A DNA stretch of 18,875 bases, taken from NCBI GenBank assembly GCA_945918815.1, contig CAMEIU010000014.1, positions 1-18,875 of the forward strand. The letters run 5' to 3'. The notes below the pieces were generated by a model, which saw only the letters and a program-made list of their open reading frames with translations, was not told where the DNA came from and did no database searches. Shown in pieces: positions 1-7,976 of the stretch. The number at the start of each line of letters is the position of its first letter. The first letter of the stretch is position 1. The DNA is from an uncultured Clostridia bacterium (GTDB lineage: Bacteria; Bacillota; Clostridia; Oscillospirales; Oscillospiraceae). A program made the position numbers and the translations under genes.

Positions 1-1509
1 GCCCCGGCGGAAAACGGAACCGTGACCCTCTGCGGCCAAACGGTCCCCTTTGGGGCGAAGCTGCTGTTCGCATGTGTCGAGCTGCCGGAGTTCGTGCTGG
101 GCGTGGAGATCTGCGAGGACCTGTGGGTGCCCATGCCGCCCTCCAACGAGCTGGCCGCCGCCGGAGCCACGGTGCTGTGCAACCTGTCGGCCAGCAACGA
201 GGTGGTGGGCAAATCCGGCTACCGCCGCGACCTGGTGAAGGACCAGTCGGCCCGGCTTCTGGCGGCCTACGTCTATGCCTGCGCCGGAGACGGGGAATCC
301 ACCTCGGACCTGGTGTTCTCCGGCCACAATGTCATCGCCGAGAACGGGACTGTGCTGGCGGAGCGGCGGTTTGCCCAGGGTCTGTGCCAGACGGAGATCG
401 ACGTGGCCCGGCTCAATCAGGAACGCCGCCGGATGCACGGCTATGAGCGGCATCCCGACGGCTATGAAACCGTATCCTTCCACTGGCAATTGACCGAGAC
501 GCCCTTGACCCGGCCTGTGGCTCCCCTGCCCTTTGTGCCCGATGACGCGGGCCACCGGCGGGAGACCTGTGAGGAAATTTTGAACATCGCCGCCTGGGGC
601 CTCAAAAAGCGGCTGGAACACACCCAGGCCAGGACCGCCGTCATCGGCCTGTCCGGCGGCCTGGATTCCACCCTGGCCCTGCTGATCACCACCCGGGCCT
701 TCGACCTGCTGGGCCGGGACCACAAGGACATGCTGGCCGTGACCATGCCCTGCTTCGGCACCACCGACCGGACCAAAAACAACGCGGTCCTGCTGGCCGA
801 GCGCATCGGGGCGACGCTGAAAACCGTCAACATCGGCGACACGGTGCGGAGCCATTTCAAGGACATCGGCCAGTCCATGGAGGACCACGACGTGACCTTT
901 GAAAACGGCCAGGCCCGGGAGCGGACCCAGGTTCTGATGGACCTGGCCAACAAGGCCGGCGGTATGGTGGTGGGCACCGGCGACCTCAGCGAACTGGCCC
1001 TGGGCTGGGCCACCTACAACGGCGACCACATGAGCATGTACGGCGTCAACTGCTCCATCCCCAAGACCCTGGTGCGCCATCTGGTGAACTATGTGGCCCG
1101 GGAGAGCCGCGACCCGGCCCTGACCCAGGTCCTCGACGACATTCTGGACACGCCGGTTTCGCCGGAGCTGCTGCCCGCCGTGGACGGCAAGATCGCCCAG
1201 AAAACCGAGGATCTGGTGGGTCCCTACGAGCTCCACGACTTTTTCCTGTACTACGCCATCCGCTGGGCCTTCCCGCCCAAAAAGGTCTTCCGTCTGGCCC
1301 AGTACGCCCTGGACGGGACCTACGACCGGGAGACCATTTTGAAGTGGCTCAAGACCTTCTACCGCCGCTTCTTCGCCCAGCAGTTTAAACGCAACTGTCT
1401 CCCCGACGGCCCCAAGGTCGGCACCGTGACCCTCTCCCCCAGAGGCGACTGGAGAATGCCCGCCGACGCGGTCAGGACCCTGTGGCAGAGGGAATTGGAC
1501 GAGTTATAA
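1..1509 (+). CDS. nadE: Glutamine-dependent NAD(+) synthetase, C-terminal 502 residues (5' end outside window)
   Basis: The enzyme makes NAD+ from nicotinic acid adenine dinucleotide, ATP and ammonia released from glutamine, the last step of NAD synthesis in the cytosol. The frame is open from base 1, so the true start lies upstream; a GTG at 22 is internal. The first part is the end of the nitrilase-type glutaminase domain. The motif EICEDLWVPMPP near bases 106-141 contains the expected nucleophilic cysteine (codon 112-114), followed by NLSASNE and the GDGESTSDLVF stretch. The synthetase domain follows, with the PP-loop SGGLDS at 652-669 for ATP binding and then GTGDLSELALGWATYNGDHMSMYGVN, a strongly conserved family segment. 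The gene ends in TAA just before a convergent transporter gene. Full-length members are about 640-680 residues, so perhaps 150 residues are missing to the left. The family assignment is very secure. Confidence 0.96.
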   Translation, partial: APAENGTVTLCGQTVPFGAKLLFACVELPEFVLGVEICEDLWVPMPPSNELAAAGATVLCNLSASNEVVGKSGYRRDLVKDQSARLLAAYVYACAGDGESTSDLVFSGHNVIAENGTVLAERRFAQGLCQTEIDVARLNQERRRMHGYERHPDGYETVSFHWQLTETPLTRPVAPLPFVPDDAGHRRETCEEILNIAAWGLKKRLEHTQARTAVIGLSGGLDSTLALLITTRAFDLLGRDHKDMLAVTMPCFGTTDRTKNNAVLLAERIGATLKTVNIGDTVRSHFKDIGQSMEDHDVTFENGQARERTQVLMDLANKAGGMVVGTGDLSELALGWATYNGDHMSMYGVNCSIPKTLVRHLVNYVARESRDPALTQVLDDILDTPVSPELLPAVDGKIAQKTEDLVGPYELHDFFLYYAIRWAFPPKKVFRLAQYALDGTYDRETILKWLKTFYRRFFAQQFKRNCLPDGPKVGTVTLSPRGDWRMPADAVRTLWQRELDEL

Positions 1510-1548
1510 TTTATGATATAGGTAGAATCGCACCCTTGTGCCCCATGC

Positions 1549-1571
1549 GGGCGGCTAATAGCCGCCCCTAC
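1549..1571 (-). repeat. REP-like hairpin at the 3' end of the MFS gene
   Basis: The palindrome GGGCGGCTAATAGCCGCCC (1549-1567) is followed by CCTAC, so on the minus strand it reads GTAG plus hairpin. It supplies the last codons and the stop of the MFS gene and lies between two convergent genes. It belongs to the same family as the copies at 2694, 2736 and 18519. There is no T-run, so it is not a standard intrinsic terminator. Confidence 0.8.
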
Positions 1572-2550
1572 GAGCGCGTAGGGCAAATACGAGCAAGCCT
1601 GCCGAGACCAGGCACAACACGGCCAGGACGATGCCGGAAATGGATGCTGCGCCGAGATACGCGGGCAGAAAGCCCAGGAACAGGGCGAAGGTCAGAAGGC
1701 CAAAGGAAAAGCCCTTGCAGCCGGACATCCGTTGGGCCAGGGCCCATAGGGTGATGGGCATGGTCATGTTGAAGAGGAACAGCGCCGCCGTTCCGGCCAG
1801 GGCGTTTTCCGAGAAGCAGAACAGAAGCGCCGCCAGGCCTAGGGACAGGGCGGCGGCTTTTTTTGCGCCGATCCGGTCCGACAGGAAGCCGCCTGCGGTC
1901 TTGCCCAGAACCACGGCCAGCACCGCGATCCAGGACCAGAGGCCGGATTTCCAGGGCAAAGAAACCTGCATACCGCCGCAGGACCGGAGGACCACCACCA
2001 GGAACAAGGCCAGGGCCGCGGGCAGGACGGAGATCTTCGGAAACGCCAGCGGTGCGTTCCGGGGCATCCGGGCGGGACGGCAGAGAAACAGTATCAGGCC
2101 TGCCATCAAAGCCAGCAGCAGGGCCACCGGCAGACGGGCGGCTCCCATATGGCCCAGGACCGTGCCGCAGCAGAGGCCCAGGGCCCCCGGAGAGACGAAC
2201 ACACCCAAAGCCGCGGCCTTGTCCCCGGAGCCGTTGAACACATCCAGGCCGCCGCCCACATGGAACAGGCCGTTGCCGATTCCAAGAACCGCCGCCCAGC
2301 CCAGACCGAAGGACGGCAGGCAGCAGACCAGGGCCACCAGCAGGCAGCCCAGAGCCGCGGTCCAGCCGTTGCGTCCCAGCCGGTCCGCCAGCAGGCCCAT
2401 GGGCATCTGTAGGGCGAAGGCGCAGAAATTATAGATGAGAAAGCCCAGGCCGCCGGCCCCGCAGGCGGAAAACACCGCAAAGGCACAGCCCAAGTCCACC
2501 GCAAAATGCGCGGCTGCATAAACCGCCGTCGAACGCCAGACCTGTTTCAC
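1555..2550 (-). CDS. MFS transporter, short, drug or sugar efflux type
   Basis: This is a predicted integral membrane transporter of 331 residues. It is almost entirely hydrophobic helices separated by short basic loops. The MFS loop motif appears in both halves: GLLADRLGRNGW near residues 52-63 and GGFLSDRIGAKKAA near the start of the second half. Other marks are HFAVDLG near residue 15 and GNGLFHVGGG near residue 92. The first of these recalls Fsr-like fosmidomycin-resistance carriers, but that link is weak and the substrate is unknown. At 331 residues it is shorter than the usual 390-410, so one or two helices may be missing or short. The start is GTG (2548-2550), with AGGGGGGA just upstream on the minus strand. 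The C-terminus (RRGGY and stop) is encoded by a dispersed palindromic repeat, so the gene end may have been altered by repeat insertion. Confidence 0.82.
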   Translation of the reverse strand: MKQVWRSTAVYAAAHFAVDLGCAFAVFSACGAGGLGFLIYNFCAFALQMPMGLLADRLGRNGWTAALGCLLVALVCCLPSFGLGWAAVLGIGNGLFHVGGGLDVFNGSGDKAAALGVFVSPGALGLCCGTVLGHMGAARLPVALLLALMAGLILFLCRPARMPRNAPLAFPKISVLPAALALFLVVVLRSCGGMQVSLPWKSGLWSWIAVLAVVLGKTAGGFLSDRIGAKKAAALSLGLAALLFCFSENALAGTAALFLFNMTMPITLWALAQRMSGCKGFSFGLLTFALFLGFLPAYLGAASISGIVLAVLCLVSAGLLVFALRARRGGY

Positions 2551-2602
2551 GGAAATCCCCCCTCACTGATCAAGACGAAAAATTTTCAAAAGGGTTTCCC
2601 AT

Positions 2603-2631
2603 ATGATATCATAAATTTGAAAAGATTTGAA
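2603..2631 (-). promoter_or_regulatory. Possible promoter of the MFS gene
   Basis: On the minus strand, TTCAAA (2631-2626) and TATCAT (2608-2603) are separated by 17 bp, an acceptable sigma-A-type pair about 50 bp upstream of the GTG start. The -35 matches consensus at four of six positions. The region is AT-rich within GC-rich surroundings, which supports a regulatory role. Confidence 0.35.
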
Positions 2632-2693
2632 ACAGTTGAGGGGGGAACGGGAAATAGGGAGTTGCAGGTTCAGACGCACTCAAACAGCGCGTC

Positions 2694-2758
2694 GTAGGGG
2701 CGGCTATCAGCCGCCCTTAATGGGCCTCTTCCGGCGGGCGGCTGATAGCCGCCCCTAC
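2694..2758. repeat. Head-to-head pair of REP-like hairpins (BIME-like)
   Basis: Unit one is GTAG at 2694-2697 with hairpin GGGCGGCTATCAGCCGCCC (2698-2716). Unit two is hairpin GGGCGGCTGATAGCCGCCC (2736-2754) followed by CTAC (2755-2758). The units are in opposite orientation, so the pair can also fold as one long stem. It lies between the divergent MFS gene and the sigma-factor operon. Just downstream, 2771-2786 (TGTCAAATCCCAATTT) is the reverse complement of 11458-11473, another short dispersed repeat. The rest of this 318-bp gap holds only the candidate promoters described elsewhere. Confidence 0.85.
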
Positions 2759-2868
2759 GCCCATGTTCGCTGTCAAATCCCAATTTTCGGTTTTCTGTGA
2801 AAAATTTTTTCTTCCAGCGTCACTTTTTGGGGTTTTGCTGGCGTTAGAGATTGAAAGGGGGGACGGAT

Positions 2869-3333
2869 ATGGAGCGTTCGGAGGACGGGCGGCTGGTAGA
2901 GCGGCTGTTTATGGAATATTATGAATCGCTTTTGTACTATGCCGGGCTGCTCCTGTCCAATCCCGATCTGGCCCAGGACGCGGTGCAGGCGGCTTTTGAG
3001 GCGGCCTACCGGAAAGCGTCTTCCCTGCGGGAGAGCCCCTCTCCGGCGGGTTGGCTGTATGCGGCGGTGAAGAACGAAATCCGCCATATCCGCCGGGCCC
3101 AGGCCCGGTTCGCGGCGCTGGAGGAGAACGCAGCGGCAGAGGACATGGGCCTGGACGTGGAAACCCTCTACGCCGGGACCGTGTCCCGGGAGGACCTGGC
3201 GCTGCTCAAGCAGGTCTACTGCGAGGGCCGGACCTACCAGGAAATGGCCGACGCTTTGGGCATCAGCCTGGACGCCTGCAAGAAGCGGATTCAAAGAGCC
3301 AAGCAGCGGTTCGCGGAACGATATGAACCATGA
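2869..3333 (+). CDS. ECF-like RNA polymerase sigma factor
   Basis: This is a 154-residue sigma-70 family protein that would direct RNA polymerase to a small set of promoters. The region-2 part (about residues 10-80) includes FMEYYESLLYYA, NPDLAQDAVQAAFEAAY and the conserved end PAGWLYAAVKNEIRHIRR. The region-4 part (about 100-150) carries a helix-turn-helix, TYQEMADALGISLDACKKRI. The length fits the compact ECF class (150-200 residues). The ATG at 2869 is chosen because AAAGGGGGG ends about 6 bases upstream; a TTG at 2851 would put this Shine-Dalgarno inside the gene. The stop overlaps the next start as ATGA, implying translational coupling. ECF genes are often beside their anti-sigma factor and control their own operon, here including a large ABC transporter. 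That regulation is inference; the family call is firm. Confidence 0.9.
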   Translation: MERSEDGRLVERLFMEYYESLLYYAGLLLSNPDLAQDAVQAAFEAAYRKASSLRESPSPAGWLYAAVKNEIRHIRRAQARFAALEENAAAEDMGLDVETLYAGTVSREDLALLKQVYCEGRTYQEMADALGISLDACKKRIQRAKQRFAERYEP

Positions 3334-3989
3334 TACAGCACGATTTGTGGAAGGAGATCATGCCGGTGAAGGAGCAAATGGAGACGAAGGCGCTCCGGGA
3401 ATGGGTGGAACGCTCTTTGGAACAGGACGGGGACGGTTGGGAGCCGCTCCGGGCGGCTTTGGACGAGCTGCGCCGACGGGAGGGCTGGACGGCCCCCGTC
3501 CCCTTGGAAACTGCCTGGGAACAATTCCGGGCCGAGGCGGGCATTCCGAAGCCTGCCCGGCCTGAGCCGAAACTGGCGGCCCTGCTGCGCTTTGCTCTGC
3601 GCCACATGCGGCGGGCGGCGGCCTGTTCCCTGCTGACCGTGGCGGGGACAGCCCTGCTCTTCTGGGCAGCGGACTGGCTGCGGCCCCTGGCGGCGGGGCT
3701 GGCGGCGGGGCTGGCCTTTCTGGCCCTCTTCCGCCGCCGGAGGGACGGGGCCATGCTGCTGCTCATGGGAATCTCCCTGCGGCAGATGCGCCAAACCCTG
3801 ACCATGGAGCAGCTGACGCTGTGCCTGCTTGGGATGGCCCTGGGCCTGGGACTGCGGCTGCTCTTCCATGGGCTGCCGGGCCCGGCCGGGTCGCTACTGT
3901 GCCTGGGCGGCATCCTTCTGGGCACCCTCTCAGCCGCCGCCTGCATGGGACGGCGGCAGTCCATGGAGCTGCTCCGGGCAGAAGCCTAG
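3330..3989 (+). CDS. Uncharacterised four-helix membrane protein, candidate anti-sigma factor
   Basis: I do not recognise this 219-residue protein. Residues 1-92 are charged and probably cytosolic, rich in Glu, Arg and Trp. Four hydrophobic segments follow at about 96-113, 118-134, 161-179 and 186-206, with arginine-rich loops between, for example LFRRRRD near 135. No zinc-binding HxxxCxxC anti-sigma motif is present. Its ATG overlaps the sigma stop by four bases. Alternative ATGs at 3360 and 3378 have AAGGAG in front but only about 3 bases of spacing, so the coupled start is preferred with some doubt. A soluble N-terminal domain fused to membrane helices and co-translated with an ECF sigma is the usual architecture of a membrane anti-sigma factor, but that role is inferred only from context. 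It could also be an accessory subunit of the downstream ABC transporter. Confidence 0.75.
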   Translation: MIQHDLWKEIMPVKEQMETKALREWVERSLEQDGDGWEPLRAALDELRRREGWTAPVPLETAWEQFRAEAGIPKPARPEPKLAALLRFALRHMRRAAACSLLTVAGTALLFWAADWLRPLAAGLAAGLAFLALFRRRRDGAMLLLMGISLRQMRQTLTMEQLTLCLLGMALGLGLRLLFHGLPGPAGSLLCLGGILLGTLSAAACMGRRQSMELLRAEA

Positions 3990-4007
3990 CGTTTTATATC
4001 TACCGCA

Positions 4008-4062
4008 CACCTCATCCGTCGGCCTTAAGACCGACAGCTTCCCCTCAAGGGGAAGCCTTGGC
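4008..4062 (+). repeat. Two-hairpin dispersed repeat (CTTCCCCTCAAGGGGAAG family)
   Basis: The element starts CACCTCATC, then a variable hairpin GTCGGCCTTAAGACCGAC, then the constant hairpin CTTCCCCTCAAGGGGAAG, and ends CCTTGGCG. Related copies lie at 11491-11543 (inverted) and 11596-11653. It sits in the 165-bp gap inside the sigma/ABC operon, between the four-helix protein and the permease. It could act as a processing or attenuation point there. Confidence 0.8.
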
Positions 4063-4154
4063 GTCCTGCGACATCCCCGTTGGGCGGCGTCTTCGCCAAT
4101 CCCTCCGGCGTGGCCGCCTGAATTTCAAAATACACCCGCAAGGGAGGTCCCCAT

Positions 4155-7100
4155 ATGCGAAACAATGTCTGTCTCAAATCCACCCTGCGCCAGCCGGTGC
4201 GGACACTGTGCCTGATGCTGCTGTGCGCGGCGGCCATCTTCACCTTCCTCTCCCAGGCGTTGCAGGCCGTTGTGGTGGACCGGGCCACGGAGGAGATCAG
4301 CGGCTACTACCGCAGCATTGGCGCTCTGGTCAAGCAGGTCCCCGATCCCGACGCCCGGGACGTTTCGGACCTGCTGCCACTGCTGGAGGAGAGCCCCTAT
4401 ATGGACTTCGTGGACAGCCGCCGGATTCTGGACTTCACCATGGAGGACGTGTATGTGGCCGATACGGAGACCTGCAACCAGGCCTCCAGCTACCTCTATG
4501 TGACCGGCGCGGCCTTTGCCGCCGAGATCACCGAGGACCGGTATACCGGGATCCACCAGGGCGGCTTCAACCGGCAATGGTCTCTGGACTGGACCGCGGA
4601 TTACGACTACGCCTACCGGCTCCGGTTCAGCCTGCGGGACGTGGAGCTGCTCCAGGGCCTGCCGGAATACGACCCGGGCAGCGATCTCACCGTGACGCTT
4701 TTTGGTAACGACCGGTCTCTGCTACAGGACATTCTCCGGCAGCTGACCGACGCACCCCGGGTCCTGCTGCGGCTGCGGGCCGACAAGACCCTCCGCCTCT
4801 CCTACTATCTGGAGCCCCTGAACACCATGGGCTGGGTCACCGACGAGACCACCGGGGTGGGACAGTTCCGATATCCCTCGCCGGAATCGGAGCCTCTGTA
4901 CATTTGGTCTCTGGAAGCCGGAGAATCGCCGGACTTCTCGGACCCGGCCCTGGCGGAGGTCCGGGAAATGATGGAGCTGCTGGACGTGAATCTCCGCACG
5001 GCCCAGCTCTGGACCACTCAGGACATGACGGCCATCCCGGATTTTGACCGGACCTACGCCCTGACCGAAGGACGGCTGCTGACCCATGAGGACGAGCTAG
5101 TGCAAAACCCAGTCTGCGTCATCCGCTCAGAGCTGGCCCGGGTCCGGGGCCTTTCTCTGGGGGACACCCTGACCGTCACCCTGCGGAAGCTGGACCACAG
5201 GAGCCAGGGTGGCTGCATCCGTCCGGACATGCTGGACACGCCCTGGCAGGAGGCGGAAACCACGACCCTGGACCTGACCATTGTGGGCATGGTGACCGTG
5301 ATCGATTCCGCCAGTGGCTACCAATATCCAAACTACTATTCCGACATCTTCGCCCCGGACTGGGTGGCTCCGGCGGGCTACGGCTGGGACGGCCAGTCCG
5401 CCTACGACACGCTGACCAGCTTCGTTTTGAAGGACATCCGGGACCAGAAAGCATTTGCGGAATCCGTGGAACCGGCCCTGGCCCAGGCAGGCTACAGTCT
5501 GCGGTTCCAGGAGAATGGCTGGGACAGCTTCTACGCCGCGGCCCAGCCCATGGGCCAATCGGCCAGGACCAGTGCGCTGCTTTTCGGCATCGTACTGCTA
5601 CTGGCCCTGCTGCTGGCCGCGATTCTCTACGGCTTCTTCCGCCGGATGGATCTGGCCATTCTCCGGGTCCTGGGCCTTCGGAAGCGGAAGGTCCTGACCC
5701 AAGCCCTGGGGCCATTGACGGCCATGGGCCTTTTGTCCATCGGCCTGGGGGCCTGGCTGGCCTATGACTACGGCATGGAGAAGGCCATGGAAGCCTTCGC
5801 CTCCCTGGAGGCCGAAGCGGTACTGATGCCCCGGTTCTCCCCCTGGGAGCTGGCGGCCCTGGCCAGTCTGACACTGCTGATTCTGCTTCTGTCCGGCCTG
5901 GCGGTCCTGGCCGCGATTCTCCACAGCCCGATTCTGGAACAGCTCCAGTGTGGACGGCGGCAGGCGCAGGAACGGGTCGTGGCCCAGGAGGTCCTGGCCT
6001 CCTACGGCCCCGCGCCATCCGACACGCCCTCCCCTGCCCCCACGCTTATGCCGGAGCGGAAGGCGGGCTGCGCCTGGTGCGTCCGCTGGGTGGGCCGCCG
6101 GGTGTTCCGGCAGGGCGGCCGGAGTCTGCTGGCCCTGACCCTGGCCGTGACCCTGATTCTGGGCATGGGATATCTGCGGACGGGCATTGAGAACGGCCAG
6201 ACCGAAATCGACAGGCTGTACGATTCCATTCAGGTCACCGGTCAGGTGGTCCGCACCGAGTCCGCCAGCTATGTCCCCGGCGGCGGCTATCTGCCCCACG
6301 GCGACGCGGAACAGCTGGAGGCCCTGGGTTTCCTGACCTCCACCGTCCGGGAGATCGGCTTTGAGGTGGACGCTTACACTGGCTTCCGTCAGGTGAAGGC
6401 CCTCCCCGGCAAGGAGCTGCCGAATTCGGAACAGGAGATCCGAAACGTCTGCTGCCAGGTCCGGGGCATTGAGGACCCGGCCGCCTTTGCGCCGCTGCTG
6501 GACGGGACCATGACCATTGCCTATGCGGAAGGCATGGACGAGGACCGGTTTTTTTTCCACCGGAGCGGCCACGACGAGGTATTGGTCCAGGAAGCCGCCC
6601 TCGCTAAGCTGGGCTTGCAGGTGGGCGACATGGTGACCCTGGTGTGGGCATCCTACGCCGGGGACTTCCAGGTCGTGGGCAGCTACACCGGTCTGGACCA
6701 GGAGCTGGTCATGAGCTTCCCCATGATCGAGACGCTCTATGAAACGCTGGAGGCCCAGGGCGAGCGGCCCTACTGCTACAGCCGCTACGAATTCGCCACG
6801 GACGTATCGAAAAACCGGGCTCTGCCCCAGTTCCGGGCGGAGGCCGAAGAAATCCTCAGCCGCTCCGCCGCCTCTTCCCTGCTGCTTCTCCTCCGCGACG
6901 GCGAACTGACCCAGGCCGTGGAGCCCTTGGAGCGGAATTTGAAGCTGCTGAAAATTCTCTATCCGGTTATGCGTCTGCTGTCGGTGGTGCTGGCGGCGGG
7001 CCTGGCCTCCCTGCTGGTGATGCAGACAGCCCGGGAGACCGCAATTCTGCGGGTCCTGGGCGTTCGGAAGGGACGAGCCGCAAGTCTTTTGACGGCAGAG

Positions 7101-7286
7101 CAGCTGGTGCTGGCGGTCATGGGCGTGCTGCTGGGCGCGATTCTGACCATGGTTCTGGGCTTCACCACCCTGGACTGGCAAGCCAACGCGCTGCTGTACA
7201 TCCTGGGCTGTCTCACCGGCGCGGCGGTTTGCGCCGGAATCCGGGTACAAAAAAATCCCCTGGCCTTGCTCCAGGTGAAAGAATAA
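4155..7286 (+). CDS. Large ABC transporter permease with two FtsX domains
   Basis: This 1043-residue membrane subunit is of the MacB/LolCE/FtsX type, a class that extrudes or extracts peptides and lipids by a mechanical stroke. Its layout is: helix 1 at about 17-40; a large external domain at about 41-470; helices at 472-495, 518-538 and 562-588 (first FtsX core); a cytosolic linker at about 590-652; a helix at 655-673; a second external domain at about 674-930; and helices at 932-956, 982-1003 and 1011-1029 (second core). Both cores carry the same post-helix motif, AILRVLGLRKRK at 501 and AILRVLGVRKGR at 963, so two four-helix units are fused in one chain. The ATG at 4155 is preceded by GGGAGGT at a normal distance. 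The ATPase gene follows after 13 bp. The substrate is unknown, and ECF control is inferred from operon order. Confidence 0.9.
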   Translation: MRNNVCLKSTLRQPVRTLCLMLLCAAAIFTFLSQALQAVVVDRATEEISGYYRSIGALVKQVPDPDARDVSDLLPLLEESPYMDFVDSRRILDFTMEDVYVADTETCNQASSYLYVTGAAFAAEITEDRYTGIHQGGFNRQWSLDWTADYDYAYRLRFSLRDVELLQGLPEYDPGSDLTVTLFGNDRSLLQDILRQLTDAPRVLLRLRADKTLRLSYYLEPLNTMGWVTDETTGVGQFRYPSPESEPLYIWSLEAGESPDFSDPALAEVREMMELLDVNLRTAQLWTTQDMTAIPDFDRTYALTEGRLLTHEDELVQNPVCVIRSELARVRGLSLGDTLTVTLRKLDHRSQGGCIRPDMLDTPWQEAETTTLDLTIVGMVTVIDSASGYQYPNYYSDIFAPDWVAPAGYGWDGQSAYDTLTSFVLKDIRDQKAFAESVEPALAQAGYSLRFQENGWDSFYAAAQPMGQSARTSALLFGIVLLLALLLAAILYGFFRRMDLAILRVLGLRKRKVLTQALGPLTAMGLLSIGLGAWLAYDYGMEKAMEAFASLEAEAVLMPRFSPWELAALASLTLLILLLSGLAVLAAILHSPILEQLQCGRRQAQERVVAQEVLASYGPAPSDTPSPAPTLMPERKAGCAWCVRWVGRRVFRQGGRSLLALTLAVTLILGMGYLRTGIENGQTEIDRLYDSIQVTGQVVRTESASYVPGGGYLPHGDAEQLEALGFLTSTVREIGFEVDAYTGFRQVKALPGKELPNSEQEIRNVCCQVRGIEDPAAFAPLLDGTMTIAYAEGMDEDRFFFHRSGHDEVLVQEAALAKLGLQVGDMVTLVWASYAGDFQVVGSYTGLDQELVMSFPMIETLYETLEAQGERPYCYSRYEFATDVSKNRALPQFRAEAEEILSRSAASSLLLLLRDGELTQAVEPLERNLKLLKILYPVMRLLSVVLAAGLASLLVMQTARETAILRVLGVRKGRAASLLTAEQLVLAVMGVLLGAILTMVLGFTTLDWQANALLYILGCLTGAAVCAGIRVQKNPLALLQVKE

Positions 7287-7299
7287 GGAGGGCAGAACC

Positions 7300-7962
7300 A
7301 TGGTGGCATTGACTTTGGAGCATGTTTCCTACCGATATAAAAAAGCGGCCCAGAACGTTCTGGACGGCGTCTCGTGCCGTTTTGAAGCCGGAGAAATGAC
7401 GGCGGTGGTGGGTCCCTCCGGCAGCGGCAAGACCACCCTGTTATCCCTGCTGGCGGGATTGGACCGGCCCGGCAACGGACGGATTCTGCTGAACGGACGG
7501 GATCTGGCGGCAATGGACCTGGACGACTACCGGCGGCAGTCGGTGTCGGTGATTTTCCAGGCCTTCCAGCTGTTCCCGCTCCTGACGGCATTGGAAAATG
7601 TCTGCTTCCCCATGGAGCTGAACGGCCTGAAAAAGAAGGAGGCCGAGGTCCGGGCCAGGGCCCAGCTGGAAGCGGTGGGCATCGGAAAAGGCAAGTGGAA
7701 ACGCTACCCCGCCCGCCTGTCCGGCGGCGAGCAGCAGCGGGTGGCCATCGCCCGGGCTCTGTCCTCCGGGGCCAGGATCCTGCTGGCCGACGAGCCCACA
7801 GGCAACCTGGACGGCGAAAACAGCCGCAACATTGTGGACCTGCTGCGCAATCTGGCCCATGAGGGCGGCTACTGCGTGGTCATTGTCACCCACGACCCCA
7901 CCGTCGCCGAAGCCTCCGACCGGGTCTACCGGATGGAGGAAGGAAGGCTGAGAAGCGTGTAG
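7300..7962 (+). CDS. ABC transporter ATP-binding protein (MacB/LolD type)
   Basis: This is a 220-residue cytosolic ATPase that powers the double-FtsX permease encoded just upstream. Walker A is GPSGSGKTT at 38-46, the Q-loop glutamine is in VIFQAFQLF near 87, the signature is LSGGEQQRVAIARAL from 140, Walker B is ILLADEPTGNLD from 160, and the switch histidine is in IVTHD near 198. The sequence is typical of the LolD/MacB/FtsE group that pairs with FtsX-like permeases. AGGAGGG directly after the permease stop gives a well-placed ribosome site. Two identical copies probably dimerise under the single fused permease. This is the last gene of the unit; the convergent znu operon ends on the other side of a large inverted repeat. 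Confidence 0.93.
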   Translation: MVALTLEHVSYRYKKAAQNVLDGVSCRFEAGEMTAVVGPSGSGKTTLLSLLAGLDRPGNGRILLNGRDLAAMDLDDYRRQSVSVIFQAFQLFPLLTALENVCFPMELNGLKKKEAEVRARAQLEAVGIGKGKWKRYPARLSGGEQQRVAIARALSSGARILLADEPTGNLDGENSRNIVDLLRNLAHEGGYCVVIVTHDPTVAEASDRVYRMEEGRLRSV

Positions 7963-7976
7963 CGCCTGAACCCACG

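Noticed and set aside
1549..1571. Intrinsic terminator shared by nadE and the MFS gene
   Set aside because: The hairpin is strong but has no T-run on either side and matches a dispersed repeat family instead.
2851..2868. TTG start for the sigma factor at 2851
   Set aside because: It would place the AAAGGGGGG ribosome site inside the gene; ATG 2869 is correctly spaced.
5598..7301. Long open frame on the minus strand, opposite the FtsX permease
   Set aside because: It is antisense to a clearly conserved gene, rich in Gln, Gly and His, as expected from reading GC-biased codons backwards, and has no recognisable domain.
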